NCBI GenBank assembly: GCA_965262425.1
Contig: OZ253536.1
Coordinates: forward strand, 2,294,001-2,358,000
From: CAZOZZ01 sp965262425
Lineage (GTDB): Bacteria; Acidobacteriota; Terriglobia; 20CM-2-55-15
Direction: 5' to 3'
Length of the DNA stretch: 64,000 nt
The stretch's first letter is position 1. Each line of letters opens with the position of its first letter. Below, piece by piece: positions 1 to 8,703 of this stretch. The notes beneath the pieces were generated by a model. The model saw only the letters and a program-made list of their open reading frames with translations. It had not been told where the DNA came from and ran no database searches. The position numbers were made by a program, and so were the translations under genes.

Positions 1-893
1 ACGTCCGTCCAGTGCCCCGATGGATCTTCCGTGTAGAGGGCGCTCGGCCCGTAGTTGGCGACGAACAGATCGAGACGGCCGTCACCGTCGTAATCTGCGA
101 TGCAGGGACCGACGCTGCCGTCACCCTCGCGACGGTCCACCTCCCTCAAGCCAAGTTCATCGGCAACGTCGAGGAAGCTTCCGCCATCGTTGCGGTACAG
201 GGCGTTGGGGTCGTCTTCCTGGTTCGCGATGAACACGTCCAGGTCTCCGTCCCGATCGAAGTCGAACCAGACGGCGCCGACGGCCTTTCGCGGGTCGGCC
301 AGTCCCGTCACCTCGGACACATCGGTCAACGTCGGGCCATCGTTCCGATACAGACGGTTCGCCTGATCGCGAAACGCGATAAACAGGTCGACGTCGCCAT
401 CGATGTCGCAGTCGATCCAGCTGATCTGCCGGGTCTGCCCCGACAGATCGAGACCGAGGGCGGGAGCGACGTCGGTAAAGCCGCTCTCGCCATCGTTGCG
501 GTAGAGACGGTTCCCCGTCGGTGCATCGAAAGCGAAGCCGACATACAGATCCAGGCGCCCGTCGGCATTGAAATCTCCCCACGAAGCACCGCGGGTCCGC
601 TCTCGATCGGCAACGCCGACGTCGAGCGCGACATCAACGAAGGTGCCATCGTCGTTCCGGTACAACCGGTTCGGGATGCCGTCACCAAACCCGACAAACA
701 AGTCGAGGTCGCCGTCGTTATCGAAGTCCGCCCAGGCGTTCGTGTACGCCCCTCCGACGCCAAACAGGTCCGGTTGGGTCAACTCCAGTCCTGCGACCGG
801 TGCCGGAGCTTCAGGGGGATCCGGTTCCTCGGCACAGCCCGAAACCAGAATCGACATCACACCCAGGCACGCAAGCGTTCGCATTCTCAGCAT
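1..893 (-). CDS. FG-GAP/VCBS repeat lipoprotein, C-terminus off the window
   Basis: The reverse strand reads open from ATG 893 to the left edge, so the 3' end is missing. The N-terminus is a short hydrophobic signal ending in a lipobox (LVSGC), which predicts lipidation and surface or periplasmic anchoring. After it come repeated blades with the calcium-binding pattern DFDNDGDLDLF, DFNADGRLDLY, DIDGDVDLF, DFDRDGDLDVF and DYDGDGRLDLF, each followed by NRLYRNDG-like strands. This is the FG-GAP/VCBS beta-propeller seen in CRTAC1/UnbV-like secreted proteins. The partner or ligand is unknown. Long open frames on the plus strand here are antisense shadows of these Asp-rich repeats. Confidence 0.85.
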   Translation of the reverse strand, partial: MLRMRTLACLGVMSILVSGCAEEPDPPEAPAPVAGLELTQPDLFGVGGAYTNAWADFDNDGDLDLFVGFGDGIPNRLYRNDDGTFVDVALDVGVADRERTRGASWGDFNADGRLDLYVGFAFDAPTGNRLYRNDGESGFTDVAPALGLDLSGQTRQISWIDCDIDGDVDLFIAFRDQANRLYRNDGPTLTDVSEVTGLADPRKAVGAVWFDFDRDGDLDVFIANQEDDPNALYRNDGGSFLDVADELGLREVDRREGDGSVGPCIADYDGDGRLDLFVANYGPSALYTEDPSGHWTD

Positions 894-1341
894 GGGGTAA
901 AGGGTATACCGGATTAGATCAGGCAGGAAACACTTCGCCCGATCCGGGCTCCTCTTGAAAGGTGGTCACGACCGATTAGGAAGCCGGCAAGTTCCGTGTT
1001 CAGAATTCGCTCTGATAATCAAGGGCAGAACCCTGAGTCCTCAATTCCCTGCCCCCATTTCTCTTGCTGAAGTTGTGGAAATCGCCATACACTTCCCCTT
1101 CTCCGGCGCGAGCAGCTTGTTCCGCTTGTGCGCTTGTATCAAACGTTCAAAGAGGATCATACCGATGAGGATACCAAGGGTCCGCTCAAGAATAACTTCA
1201 CAGAATTGGCGCCCAGATTCGCGTCAGATTCGGTCGCGACCGATTGAGCAGACCGGAGGAATAGCCCGCTATTTCGAGGATCTGCGATTGAGGAGCGGCC
1301 GAAGATGGCGCGAAGGTCCGCGAAGATGGCGTGAAGATGGG
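894..1341. other. Intergenic region between divergent genes, with a small tandem repeat
   Basis: About 450 bases separate the lipoprotein start from the serine hydrolase start and should hold both promoters. The hydrolase frame stays open upstream to 955, but that stretch encodes no recognisable domain and precedes the signal peptide, so I treat it as noncoding. From about 1300 to 1340 the unit GAAGATGGCGYG recurs in imperfect tandem just before the hydrolase start. No RNA gene or transposon end was recognised. Confidence 0.5.
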
Positions 1342-3006
1342 ATGCCAAAATGTGAAGTTGTTCTTGTGCGGGTCCTAAGACTTACTGCGGCCGCGATTTT
1401 CGTCTTTGCGGCCCTGCTATTGCCGCTCCACGCCCAGGTCCCGCGAGACGCCGGGCAACGTCTGGATGAAATCTTCGCCCGATGGGACTCGGCTGACTCT
1501 CCGGGGTGCGCTGTCGGCGTGACGGAAAACGGGCTCACAATCCTCGAACGAGCGTACGGTATGGCCGACCTCGAACACGGTATTCCGAACACTCCCGACA
1601 CGATCTTCGAGGGAGGCTCGGTCTCGAAGCAGTTCACTTCCGCGGCGGTCGTGCTGCTCGTCCTGGACGGCAAGCTCTCCCTCGACGATGACGTGCGCAA
1701 ATACGTTCCCGAAGTGCCCGACTACGGTCCAACTATCACGCTCCGGCACATGATGAACCATATAAGCGGTCTCCGGGACTGGGGCAGCGTGGCGGGGATC
1801 TCCGGCTGGGGGCGGGGGGCCCGCAGTCACGACCATGACGACGTCGTCGACATCGTCAGCCGGCAGACCGCGCTCAACTTTGAACCGGGCCACGAGTATT
1901 CCTACAGCAACACAGGATTCAACCTGCTCGCGGTGATCGTTGGCCGCGTCAGCGGGACTTCGTTCGCCGAATTCTCCAGGGAGCGGATATTCAAGCCGTT
2001 GGGCATGAGGAATACCCAGTGGCGCGACAACTACCGCCGCATCGTACCGGGCAGGAGCACGGCTTATTCCCCGCGGACGGGAGAGGAGTGGGAGATCAAC
2101 CGGCCCATCGAAGACGTCCACGGCAACGGCGGAATCCTGACGACTGTCGCCGATCTCGGTATCTGGAATCAGGCACTGACGGACGGGCGGCTTGGTGGCG
2201 CAGAGTTCGTCCGGATGATGCACCGGCAGGGCCGCCTGAACGATGGTTCGGAGATTGTGTATGCCTCCGGGCTCCAGGTCCAACAGTTCGCCGGGGTCCC
2301 TTCGATCACGCACACGGGATCGACGGCCGGTTATCGGGCTTACCTCGGCAGGTTCCCCGACCAGGGCCTCTCGGTGGCGATGATCTGCAATGCATCGAAT
2401 GTGTCGACGGGTGGGACCGGAGGCCGCGTCGCGCGCGTCTTCCTGGGTGCGGCTGCTGCTGATCCCGAACCTCCCGAGGGGATCCGTTTATCCCCCGCCG
2501 CGCTCGAAGGCTTCGCGGGCCTGTACACGGAGCCGGTCACCGGCAACACAAAAGAGCTACGGATCGTTGATGGCCAGCTCCGAGACGGAAACTCCCGGCT
2601 GATTCCCCTGTCCGGGGACGAATTTGCGGTAGGCAACGCGGGACGGCGATACGTATTCGACGCCGCCGGCCGGAGTGGCTTCAGCATCGAAGACTGGCAG
2701 TACACGGACCATCGCTTCGAGCCCGTCGAGCCATGGGAGCCGAAAGCGGCAGACCTGCGAGCGTTCACCGGCACTTACCACAGTGAGGATGCGGAAACGA
2801 CCTACATGCTCCGTGTGGATGACGGAGAGCTCACCGCCTGGCAGCGACCCAACCGGACCCGGAAGCTGGTGCCAGTCTACAATGACGCATTTCGTATGGG
2901 CGGAAATATCGTTCGCTTTCGTCGGGACGGTACTGGTCGCGTCACCGCCTTATCCTTGAGCCTGGGCCGCGTTTACGACATGCGCTTCAGCCGTGTCGAG
3001 AAGTAG
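1342..3006 (+). CDS. Secreted serine hydrolase, class C beta-lactamase/penicillin-binding fold
   Basis: The 554-residue product starts at ATG 1342, the first Met directly before an N-terminal hydrophobic signal segment (residues 9-32). The beta-lactamase-fold catalytic motifs are visible: SxxK as SVSK (S93, K96), YxN as YSN (188-190), and an HTG triad near residue 320 in place of KTG. The region after about residue 385 is a beta-rich C-terminal extension (YTEPVTGN..., YHSEDAETT...) like those on many esterase/peptidase members of Pfam Beta-lactamase. Family members hydrolyse esters, D-amino peptides or beta-lactams; the substrate cannot be told here. IS1380 copy A starts about 80 bases downstream. 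Confidence 0.85.
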   Translation: MPKCEVVLVRVLRLTAAAIFVFAALLLPLHAQVPRDAGQRLDEIFARWDSADSPGCAVGVTENGLTILERAYGMADLEHGIPNTPDTIFEGGSVSKQFTSAAVVLLVLDGKLSLDDDVRKYVPEVPDYGPTITLRHMMNHISGLRDWGSVAGISGWGRGARSHDHDDVVDIVSRQTALNFEPGHEYSYSNTGFNLLAVIVGRVSGTSFAEFSRERIFKPLGMRNTQWRDNYRRIVPGRSTAYSPRTGEEWEINRPIEDVHGNGGILTTVADLGIWNQALTDGRLGGAEFVRMMHRQGRLNDGSEIVYASGLQVQQFAGVPSITHTGSTAGYRAYLGRFPDQGLSVAMICNASNVSTGGTGGRVARVFLGAAAADPEPPEGIRLSPAALEGFAGLYTEPVTGNTKELRIVDGQLRDGNSRLIPLSGDEFAVGNAGRRYVFDAAGRSGFSIEDWQYTDHRFEPVEPWEPKAADLRAFTGTYHSEDAETTYMLRVDDGELTAWQRPNRTRKLVPVYNDAFRMGGNIVRFRRDGTGRVTALSLSLGRVYDMRFSRVEK

Positions 3007-3293
3007 GAAGCCCTCCATTCCCTGATTCATCTGTCTTCTGTCATGTGAGGCTTGTCGAGCGGGGTTCAGGAGTCGGTGAATCTAGCCCGCATTTCTCATG
3101 AATGGTGCCCAAAACTGCATTTTGGAGACGGAAAAGATGTCGGAGGCTGGGTGGCGAGAGCAAAGATGCCGGCTGAGGGGAGTGACTGGGCCTGGACGAG
3201 TGGTGGTGAAGGGAATGACGACGTGAAATCGGATTACAGAGACAGCTATCCCGATCAAAGATCGGAACGTTGGTATGTCTGAGGAGGGGACGC

Positions 3294-4709
3294 TCAACAG
3301 CGAAGCGGGACTTTCTGAAGGTTGGCATAAATCTGAGCGAACACCGCGGCGTAGGGGTATCCGCCAGCCATCCGAATCCAGACTCGACGCACGGTCACAT
3401 GGATCTGCGCTCCGATTTTGAGCAGCTTCAGGCGAATCGTGGTGCACTGCGCCCGCGCGAATTCGGTGCCCTGCAACCCGAGCCGTCGCAAGGCCTGCAT
3501 TAACATGTACGCCACCGATGAAAGGTAGAGTCGGAGTTGATTGGCGCGCATGGTGGCCGTGCTGGTCCGATCGGCGAACAATCCGAGCTGTTGCTCTTTG
3601 ATCCGGTTTTCCATATCCCCTCGGGCACAGTAGATCTGTTCATAGATCTGTCTTGGGGTCTTTCGGCCTTTCGGTAACGAGGTGACGATAAACCGAGGAT
3701 TGGAGCCCTTGGCCAGATGTTCGGCCTTACCAATGATGCGTCGCTCACGGGTCCAGCTGTCGCGGGTCTGATACGGAAACGTCTTAAAGACGCGCGCTGG
3801 CTTTCCCGTCCTGTCGAATCGCTTTTTTGCAGTCGCCATCGGAGTTTCGATCGCGCCCAGCAGTCGATTGTTCTTTGCCAGTCCGATCACGTAATCGACA
3901 CGGTGTTGGGCCTCGCACCACGTCAGGATCTCATCGCGGCAGAAACCCGAGTCGGCACGAATCACGATCTGGACTCTGGGCCACTTCTGCCGAATCTGTC
4001 CGACGATCCGTTCCAGCTCTTTGACCGATCCGGCCGCACCATCGATGTCGGATCGTCGTAGCCGGGCACACAGCAGAAACTCCCCACAGAAGATATACAG
4101 CGGCAGATAACAATAGTGCCGGTAATAGCCGTGAAAGAAGCGACCCTCCTGACTCCCGTGAATCGGATCGTCGGTCGCATCCAGATCCAGAATGATCTGC
4201 CGCGGCGCCCGCCGATGCGCTTGGAGAAACACGTCCACCATCAACCTATCCATCGCCGCCTCGTCTCGTCCGATCTTCTTGTACGGATGGTCTGCCGCAC
4301 CCTCGGTCGACAGTTCCAGTCGGTTCAGCGTGCTCTTACCAGCCAGGGCCTTGCCTCGATCTCGTGCCTGTTTCCGGGTCCGACCCTTCGGATCGGTCTC
4401 ACCCACCATCACGGCCAGCATCGGATCCGACCGGAGTTGGTCGTGGTCGTTCAGATCCTCATAGCCCAAACACAATCCGTACACACGTTGCGACACCAGT
4501 TGTTCGATCCCGTGTTCCACAAATCGCGGATCCCGATGATCCTGGAAACATCCGGCAAGCTGTTTCAGAATCCCCGTCCGTTTTTCTGCTTCTCGTAGCA
4601 GCAAGCCGCCCGCATCCGTGCTGATGTCTCCTCCGTCGAATTGGCCCCGTACTTCCCGTGAACCTAATGCGTGAAATTGAATCGATTCTGTCTTACACTC
4701 TGTATTCAT
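3294..4709 (-). CDS. IS1380-family transposase (copy A)
   Basis: The 471-residue protein has the N-terminal motif GGDISTDAGGLLLRE and the DDE_Tnp_1 group 1 catalytic strands, with ILDLDATDD around residue 180 and IRADSGFC around 255, typical of IS1380 transposases. It aligns end to end with the proteins of copies B (37380-38792) and C. It is full length without internal stops, so it is probably functional. The start ATG at 4709 follows directly after a strong hairpin described separately. Confidence 0.9.
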   Translation of the reverse strand: MNTECKTESIQFHALGSREVRGQFDGGDISTDAGGLLLREAEKRTGILKQLAGCFQDHRDPRFVEHGIEQLVSQRVYGLCLGYEDLNDHDQLRSDPMLAVMVGETDPKGRTRKQARDRGKALAGKSTLNRLELSTEGAADHPYKKIGRDEAAMDRLMVDVFLQAHRRAPRQIILDLDATDDPIHGSQEGRFFHGYYRHYCYLPLYIFCGEFLLCARLRRSDIDGAAGSVKELERIVGQIRQKWPRVQIVIRADSGFCRDEILTWCEAQHRVDYVIGLAKNNRLLGAIETPMATAKKRFDRTGKPARVFKTFPYQTRDSWTRERRIIGKAEHLAKGSNPRFIVTSLPKGRKTPRQIYEQIYCARGDMENRIKEQQLGLFADRTSTATMRANQLRLYLSSVAYMLMQALRRLGLQGTEFARAQCTTIRLKLLKIGAQIHVTVRRVWIRMAGGYPYAAVFAQIYANLQKVPLRC

Positions 4710-4778
4710 AAAGGCCGCCTCCGTCTGCGCATTTGATGCTTCTAGACAAAGTCATCTATGCCAGACAGGGCGGCCTTT
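4710..4778 (-). promoter_or_regulatory. Leader hairpin covering the IS1380 transposase ribosome binding site
   Basis: Reading towards the transposase, AAAGGCCGCC is followed about 50 nt later by the perfect complement GGCGGCCTTT, which ends one base before the start codon region. The stem extends further with a bulge (CTGTCTG against the CGTCTG side). The only Shine-Dalgarno-like stretch (GGAGG) lies inside the downstream arm. Copies B and C keep the same structure. By analogy with IS10 and IS50, such a hairpin would block translation of read-through transcripts that enter the element. That role is inference. Confidence 0.55.
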
Positions 4779-4857
4779 TTCGGTCCTTTCCCTTCCTACT
4801 CTGTTTCGATTTATCTCAGATCTCTTGAGAAATGCGGGCTAGGGGTACTGTGCTTTC

Positions 4858-6642
4858 CTACTGACCTGGCTCACGCACGCTGAAGCCGAGCATCATGCCC
4901 GCCTCCAGGTGCTCGGCGATGTGACAGTGCATCATCCAGTCGCCGGGGTTGGACATGTCGACCAGGTACTGGACCGTCGTTCCGACCGGCACGATGGCGG
5001 TGTCCTTCCAGACGAGGTTCTCGTTCGGTACGCCGTCGATGCTTATGACCAGGAAGCGCTGGCCGTGGATGTGCACCGGATGATTCATCGGGTGGATGGT
5101 CTCGGGATCGTTGAACAGCTCGATCTTGACCACGTCCCCGACCTCGAACTGCCAGTCGATGTCCATGTTCTCGCGGCCCGTATTGGTGTCGAGTAAGGTC
5201 CAGTGCACCTGCTCGGCGCTCGACAACCAGTTCATCATCGGCATCGCGTCGTTCCATTCCATCGGCGGCGCGTAGAGGCCGGCCTCGAACTCCATTGCGC
5301 GCACGATCGGGAGCGGCAGGTTCTCGATCTCCAGCGTGAGCTCCAGGCGGTGGTCGACCGGGCGGTCGAAATACTGGCGGTAGTCGTCGATGTCCGAGGA
5401 GACGTCCAGGTTCTCGCGCAGGATGTCGAATGCCTCGGTGTGGTCGTCGGAAGTCGCACTGTCGGCCACCACGATCATGCCCAGCATGTCCGTGTGGGGA
5501 TAGAACTCCCCGCGAAAGTCGTCGATCGCCTGAATGGAGTTCGTCATGGGCACCTCGCCCGCCTCGTCGAACTTCACCTCGACGATGTAGCGCTCCGCCG
5601 GTGCAATCACGACCGAGTCGACCCATTCCTCTCGCTCGTATTTGCTCACGTCCGAGCCGACTATCTTGATACGCGCCCCGCCGAACACAACGTTGAACGT
5701 CCGGGTATTGGCAACGTTGGTCAGGTAGAAGCGCACCACGTCGCCCCGGGCCACGTCCAGCCTGTAATCGGTTTCGCCATTGACGAGCATCACGTTGCCG
5801 AAGCGACCCATCAGGGCGTGCGTGGCGGCCTGCTCGCCGAACGGGATCGGCCCGAGGTCGTCCATCAGCAGGTCGTCGAGGATCACCGCCTCCTCGTGAT
5901 TGACCGGGCTGTAGTACGTCGGCTCGGGCGCACCGACCAGGAGGTTTCCATAGAGGCCCAGGTCCTGCTGGATGTCTTCGCGCACGTGGGGGTGATACCA
6001 GTAGATTCCGGAGTCGCGGAAAAAGATCTCGTACCGGAACGACTCCCCGTAGGCGACCGGGGGCTGTGTCACGTTCGGGACTCCGTCAAAACGGTTGTCC
6101 AGCCGGATGCCGTGCCAGTGCACGGTCGTCTCGTCGGGAATCTCGTTATGAAAGTTGACCACGACCGTGGCGCCGCGGGGCGCCCGGATGAGCGGGCCGG
6201 GATACATCCCGTTGTACCCATACATCACGAGCATCTTGCCGTTGATCGTTCGCCGGACGAGCGACGCCCGGATGTCCATCTCGTCGCCGTCTTCCATGTC
6301 GACGATCACGCCGGGCACCGCCTCGGGCAGGGACATCATGTCCAGATCGCTGCCGGCAAGAAACGGATCGACGATCGGCGTTGTGCCGATCAGGCCGGGC
6401 AGCATCGGCATCGGTCGATCCATGGGCGGCATGCGCCAGTCGGCCGGATCCGCACCCATCGACATGCCCTCCATTCCCGGCATGCCCGGCATTTGTGGCA
6501 TGCCCGGCATCTGTGGGGATGCGGGAGGGCTTTGCTGTGGTTCAAGAGGCTGGCCAAACAGGCCGGCGCCAAGCAGGGCGACGCCCACAGCCGCCGGGAT
6601 GAACTTACGGAGGGTACCGATCCGACGACTTGGCCTCGTCAT
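4858..6642 (-). CDS. Multicopper oxidase with Met-rich N-terminus
   Basis: The 594-residue protein starts at ATG 6642, where the codon overlaps the stop of the preceding gene (ATGA). It has a hydrophobic signal (about residues 14-30), then a Met/Pro-rich stretch (MPGMPQMPGMPGMEGMSMG) resembling copper-binding segments of CopA/PcoA-type oxidases. All four copper motifs are present: HWHG, WYHPH, HPMNHPVHIHG and HCHIAEHLEAGMM, giving type 1, 2 and 3 copper sites. It likely oxidises Cu(I) or phenolics in the periplasm. It is the last gene of a three-gene overlapping operon (8608 to 4858). IS1380 copy A sits immediately downstream. Confidence 0.9.
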   Translation of the reverse strand: MTRPSRRIGTLRKFIPAAVGVALLGAGLFGQPLEPQQSPPASPQMPGMPQMPGMPGMEGMSMGADPADWRMPPMDRPMPMLPGLIGTTPIVDPFLAGSDLDMMSLPEAVPGVIVDMEDGDEMDIRASLVRRTINGKMLVMYGYNGMYPGPLIRAPRGATVVVNFHNEIPDETTVHWHGIRLDNRFDGVPNVTQPPVAYGESFRYEIFFRDSGIYWYHPHVREDIQQDLGLYGNLLVGAPEPTYYSPVNHEEAVILDDLLMDDLGPIPFGEQAATHALMGRFGNVMLVNGETDYRLDVARGDVVRFYLTNVANTRTFNVVFGGARIKIVGSDVSKYEREEWVDSVVIAPAERYIVEVKFDEAGEVPMTNSIQAIDDFRGEFYPHTDMLGMIVVADSATSDDHTEAFDILRENLDVSSDIDDYRQYFDRPVDHRLELTLEIENLPLPIVRAMEFEAGLYAPPMEWNDAMPMMNWLSSAEQVHWTLLDTNTGRENMDIDWQFEVGDVVKIELFNDPETIHPMNHPVHIHGQRFLVISIDGVPNENLVWKDTAIVPVGTTVQYLVDMSNPGDWMMHCHIAEHLEAGMMLGFSVREPGQ

Positions 6643-7271
6643 TGTCCGGAAGTTCGTGTGGGGTTTTCGCCGAAACCGTACTTCGCGCAAGGCTCGCTTT
6701 CATACGGCCCATGACCGGCCATGGTGTGCATCATACCGCTCCGGGACATGCCGCGCGATACGATCGGGCCACTCCACTTCGTCGCCGCAGGGTCGTCGGT
6801 CGGCTCCAGCGTCATCACGACGAGATACTTGTTCCACGCGACCCGGCCGTGGACGGAGTCGTTCTGGTCGAGCACACCGAGTCGCTTTACGTCGTCGACC
6901 CGGGAGTTCGTGAGCCAGACGGTGTAATGCCCCTGTTTGGGCGGCTTCAAACGCTCGAAGCCGATCGTCAGATCATAAATGTAGGTGCCGTCGCGCGCTA
7001 TCGAGACACCGAACGGCGACCTGGCGAACGACGCCTGGGCGGTCCCGCTAGAACGCCCAGTGCCAGGAACCCGTCCGGTCTTGACCAGGTCGATTGCGTA
7101 ATACGGCAGGTTGGGTCCCGGGACCGCCGTCGCGGCGCAAGGAGTCGCCACGCTGCTCGGTATCACGGCCGCGATCGCCCGAGGAGCCGCCAGGCCCGGC
7201 AAGAGCGGGGCTCCGACCCCGGACAGGCCCACCAGGACAACCACCGCGACGAACTGCGGTCCCTTTGTCAT
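6639..7271 (-). CDS. Secreted protein of unknown function, multicopper oxidase partner
   Basis: The product is about 210 residues, with an N-terminal hydrophobic signal (FVAVVVLVGLSGVGAPLLPGLA). ATG 7271 overlaps the upstream gene's stop, and its own stop overlaps the oxidase start, so the three genes are probably translationally coupled. The middle contains a beta-rich stretch (GHYTVWLTNSRVDDVKRLG, AWNKYLVVMTLEP), and the C-terminus carries a Met/His cluster (MSRSGMMHTMAGHG) that could bind copper. I do not recognise a named family. The context suggests a role in delivering metal to, or assembling with, the downstream oxidase; this is inference. Confidence 0.7.
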   Translation of the reverse strand: MTKGPQFVAVVVLVGLSGVGAPLLPGLAAPRAIAAVIPSSVATPCAATAVPGPNLPYYAIDLVKTGRVPGTGRSSGTAQASFARSPFGVSIARDGTYIYDLTIGFERLKPPKQGHYTVWLTNSRVDDVKRLGVLDQNDSVHGRVAWNKYLVVMTLEPTDDPAATKWSGPIVSRGMSRSGMMHTMAGHGPYESEPCAKYGFGENPTRTSGQ

Positions 7272-8608
7272 TGCTGCGGGCCTTCCGAATCCCAATCCTG
7301 CGCGCTGGAAATGTTCGGCATACCCCAATCTTCTCCATTCCAACCCAGGAATCCCTCCATCCGGAAGGTCCAGAACCCGGTCGACATGTCGCTGATCGCG
7401 ATCAGGCCATCGGCATTTCGCACGTCCACACCAAAGGCGCCGTTGAACATCGCGTTACGCTTCGTGTTCGGTGGCCCGACGTACGTGTCGTAGTAGGCAA
7501 CGGTCACCGGATTGCGGGGGTCCATCATGCTGAACACCTGGAGACCGTCCAGGTATCCCGACACGAACACATAGGGATAACGCACCTCGTGGTTGTGCGT
7601 CAGGTGCTTCCAGTCTGCCGTCCATCCTGAAATGGGCCGCCGGATGTTCTCGACCTCGCCGGAAAGGCCGGGCTCCAGATCGAAGATCCGCAGCGGCGCG
7701 TATTGATACTCGGTCTCGGCGATGACATACCGACCATCGGATGTCGGCGTAAAGGTATGACCGTTGCGCACGCCGCTGATGCCGGTCAAGGTGACCAGCA
7801 GTTCGGGTTTTTCCAGATCCGTGATGTTGTAGACGTAGTAGCCACCGGTACCGCCGCCGTAGAACCGGTCCTCGGCGGAATCGGTGTGGTACCCGGCGTA
7901 GAAGTCGTGATAGCCACGCCGGCCACCTTCGTTGTCGCCGGCCGGAATCCGGGCGATCATCGCCCCCTCGACCCGGCCCTCGACGACCATGCCCAGATCG
8001 TACACCGCCGCGTACGGGGCTCCGATGGTCGCAATCAGCAGGACCCGGCCACTACTGTGCTTGTAGACGAAGATGTTGTGGAAGCCGCCGGGGTTGTCCG
8101 GCTCACGCAGGCGAGCCACCTCTTTCACCTTGCTCGTGTCCGGCAGATCGGTCACGTCGACGATGACCGCGCCCATGTCGCTATCGGGACCACCCTGACC
8201 GAACTGCAAGGATTGGACAAAATAGTAGCGGTCATTCCACTTGAAGTGCTTGACGTCCATACCGCCGTTACCGAGATGGAGATCCTGATCCTCGATCCGC
8301 CATTTGTAGATCACCTTCGGTTTCGACGGGTCCGAGATGTCGATCACGTCGGTCCCCTTGTCACCCTCTTCACCGTAAACCATGCGTGCCACGTAGGCGT
8401 AAGGCCGCGAAAGCTCTTGCTCCAGGTCCATGTCGGCCACGCTGAGCCTGGGGCCGAGCGGTATGTGGCCGAGCACCTGGATGTTGTCACTCCCTGGTTT
8501 CTCGGGAGTCCAGAGGGCCACCCCCTGGCCGAGAAGGGCCGGATGGACGATCGGGAGGACCGCTGCAATAACGAACGCAAGGACCAGGATAAAATAACGC
8601 TTCTTCAC
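7268..8608 (-). CDS. LVIVD-repeat-like secreted beta-propeller protein
   Basis: The 446-residue protein has an N-terminal signal anchor (YFILVLAFVIAAVLPIV). It carries repeated propeller blades of the LVIVD type: DVIDISDPSKPKVI, AVIVDVTDLPDTSK, YVYNITDLEKPEL, LQVFSMMDPRNPVTV. HGxH-like residues (HTFTPTSDGRY, LTHNHEVRYPYVF) are scattered through it. It is the first gene of the operon with the unknown secreted protein and the multicopper oxidase. An extracytoplasmic binding or scaffold role is likely. The substrate is unknown. Confidence 0.75.
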   Translation of the reverse strand: MKKRYFILVLAFVIAAVLPIVHPALLGQGVALWTPEKPGSDNIQVLGHIPLGPRLSVADMDLEQELSRPYAYVARMVYGEEGDKGTDVIDISDPSKPKVIYKWRIEDQDLHLGNGGMDVKHFKWNDRYYFVQSLQFGQGGPDSDMGAVIVDVTDLPDTSKVKEVARLREPDNPGGFHNIFVYKHSSGRVLLIATIGAPYAAVYDLGMVVEGRVEGAMIARIPAGDNEGGRRGYHDFYAGYHTDSAEDRFYGGGTGGYYVYNITDLEKPELLVTLTGISGVRNGHTFTPTSDGRYVIAETEYQYAPLRIFDLEPGLSGEVENIRRPISGWTADWKHLTHNHEVRYPYVFVSGYLDGLQVFSMMDPRNPVTVAYYDTYVGPPNTKRNAMFNGAFGVDVRNADGLIAISDMSTGFWTFRMEGFLGWNGEDWGMPNISSAQDWDSEGPQQ

Positions 8609-8703
8609 AGTTCACCTCGTGTGCAAATGGTCGGGGGGACAATCTGATAGGGGATTATCTATAGTTACTGCCCATGGTGTCAACTCCGAGCTACCATGCC
8701 CAT

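Larger units (their letters stand above)
3086..4838 (-). mobile_element. IS1380-family insertion sequence, copy A
   Basis: Both ends carry the 13-bp inverted repeat CCCGCATTTCTCA, and the element is flanked on each side by CTAG (3082-3085 and 4839-4842), read as the target duplication. It contains one transposase gene on the minus strand, with about 200 bp of noncoding 3' sequence (3086-3293) that is conserved in copies B and C. Length is 1753 bp. It is visibly more diverged from B and C than those two are from each other. It lies between the convergent serine hydrolase and multicopper oxidase genes, 16 bp from the oxidase stop. Confidence 0.9.

Noticed and set aside
12..917. Long plus-strand open frame of about 300 codons at the left edge
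   Set aside because: It is antisense to the FG-GAP lipoprotein, whose DxDxDG repeats keep the opposite strand open. It has no domain or start signal of its own.
955..1341. N-terminal extension of the serine hydrolase
   Set aside because: The signal peptide begins at ATG 1342. The upstream part is basic, unstructured and overlaps the promoter region.
5203..6714. 503-codon plus-strand open frame over the multicopper oxidase
   Set aside because: The minus strand encodes all four copper motifs. The plus frame is His/Val-rich shadow sequence.
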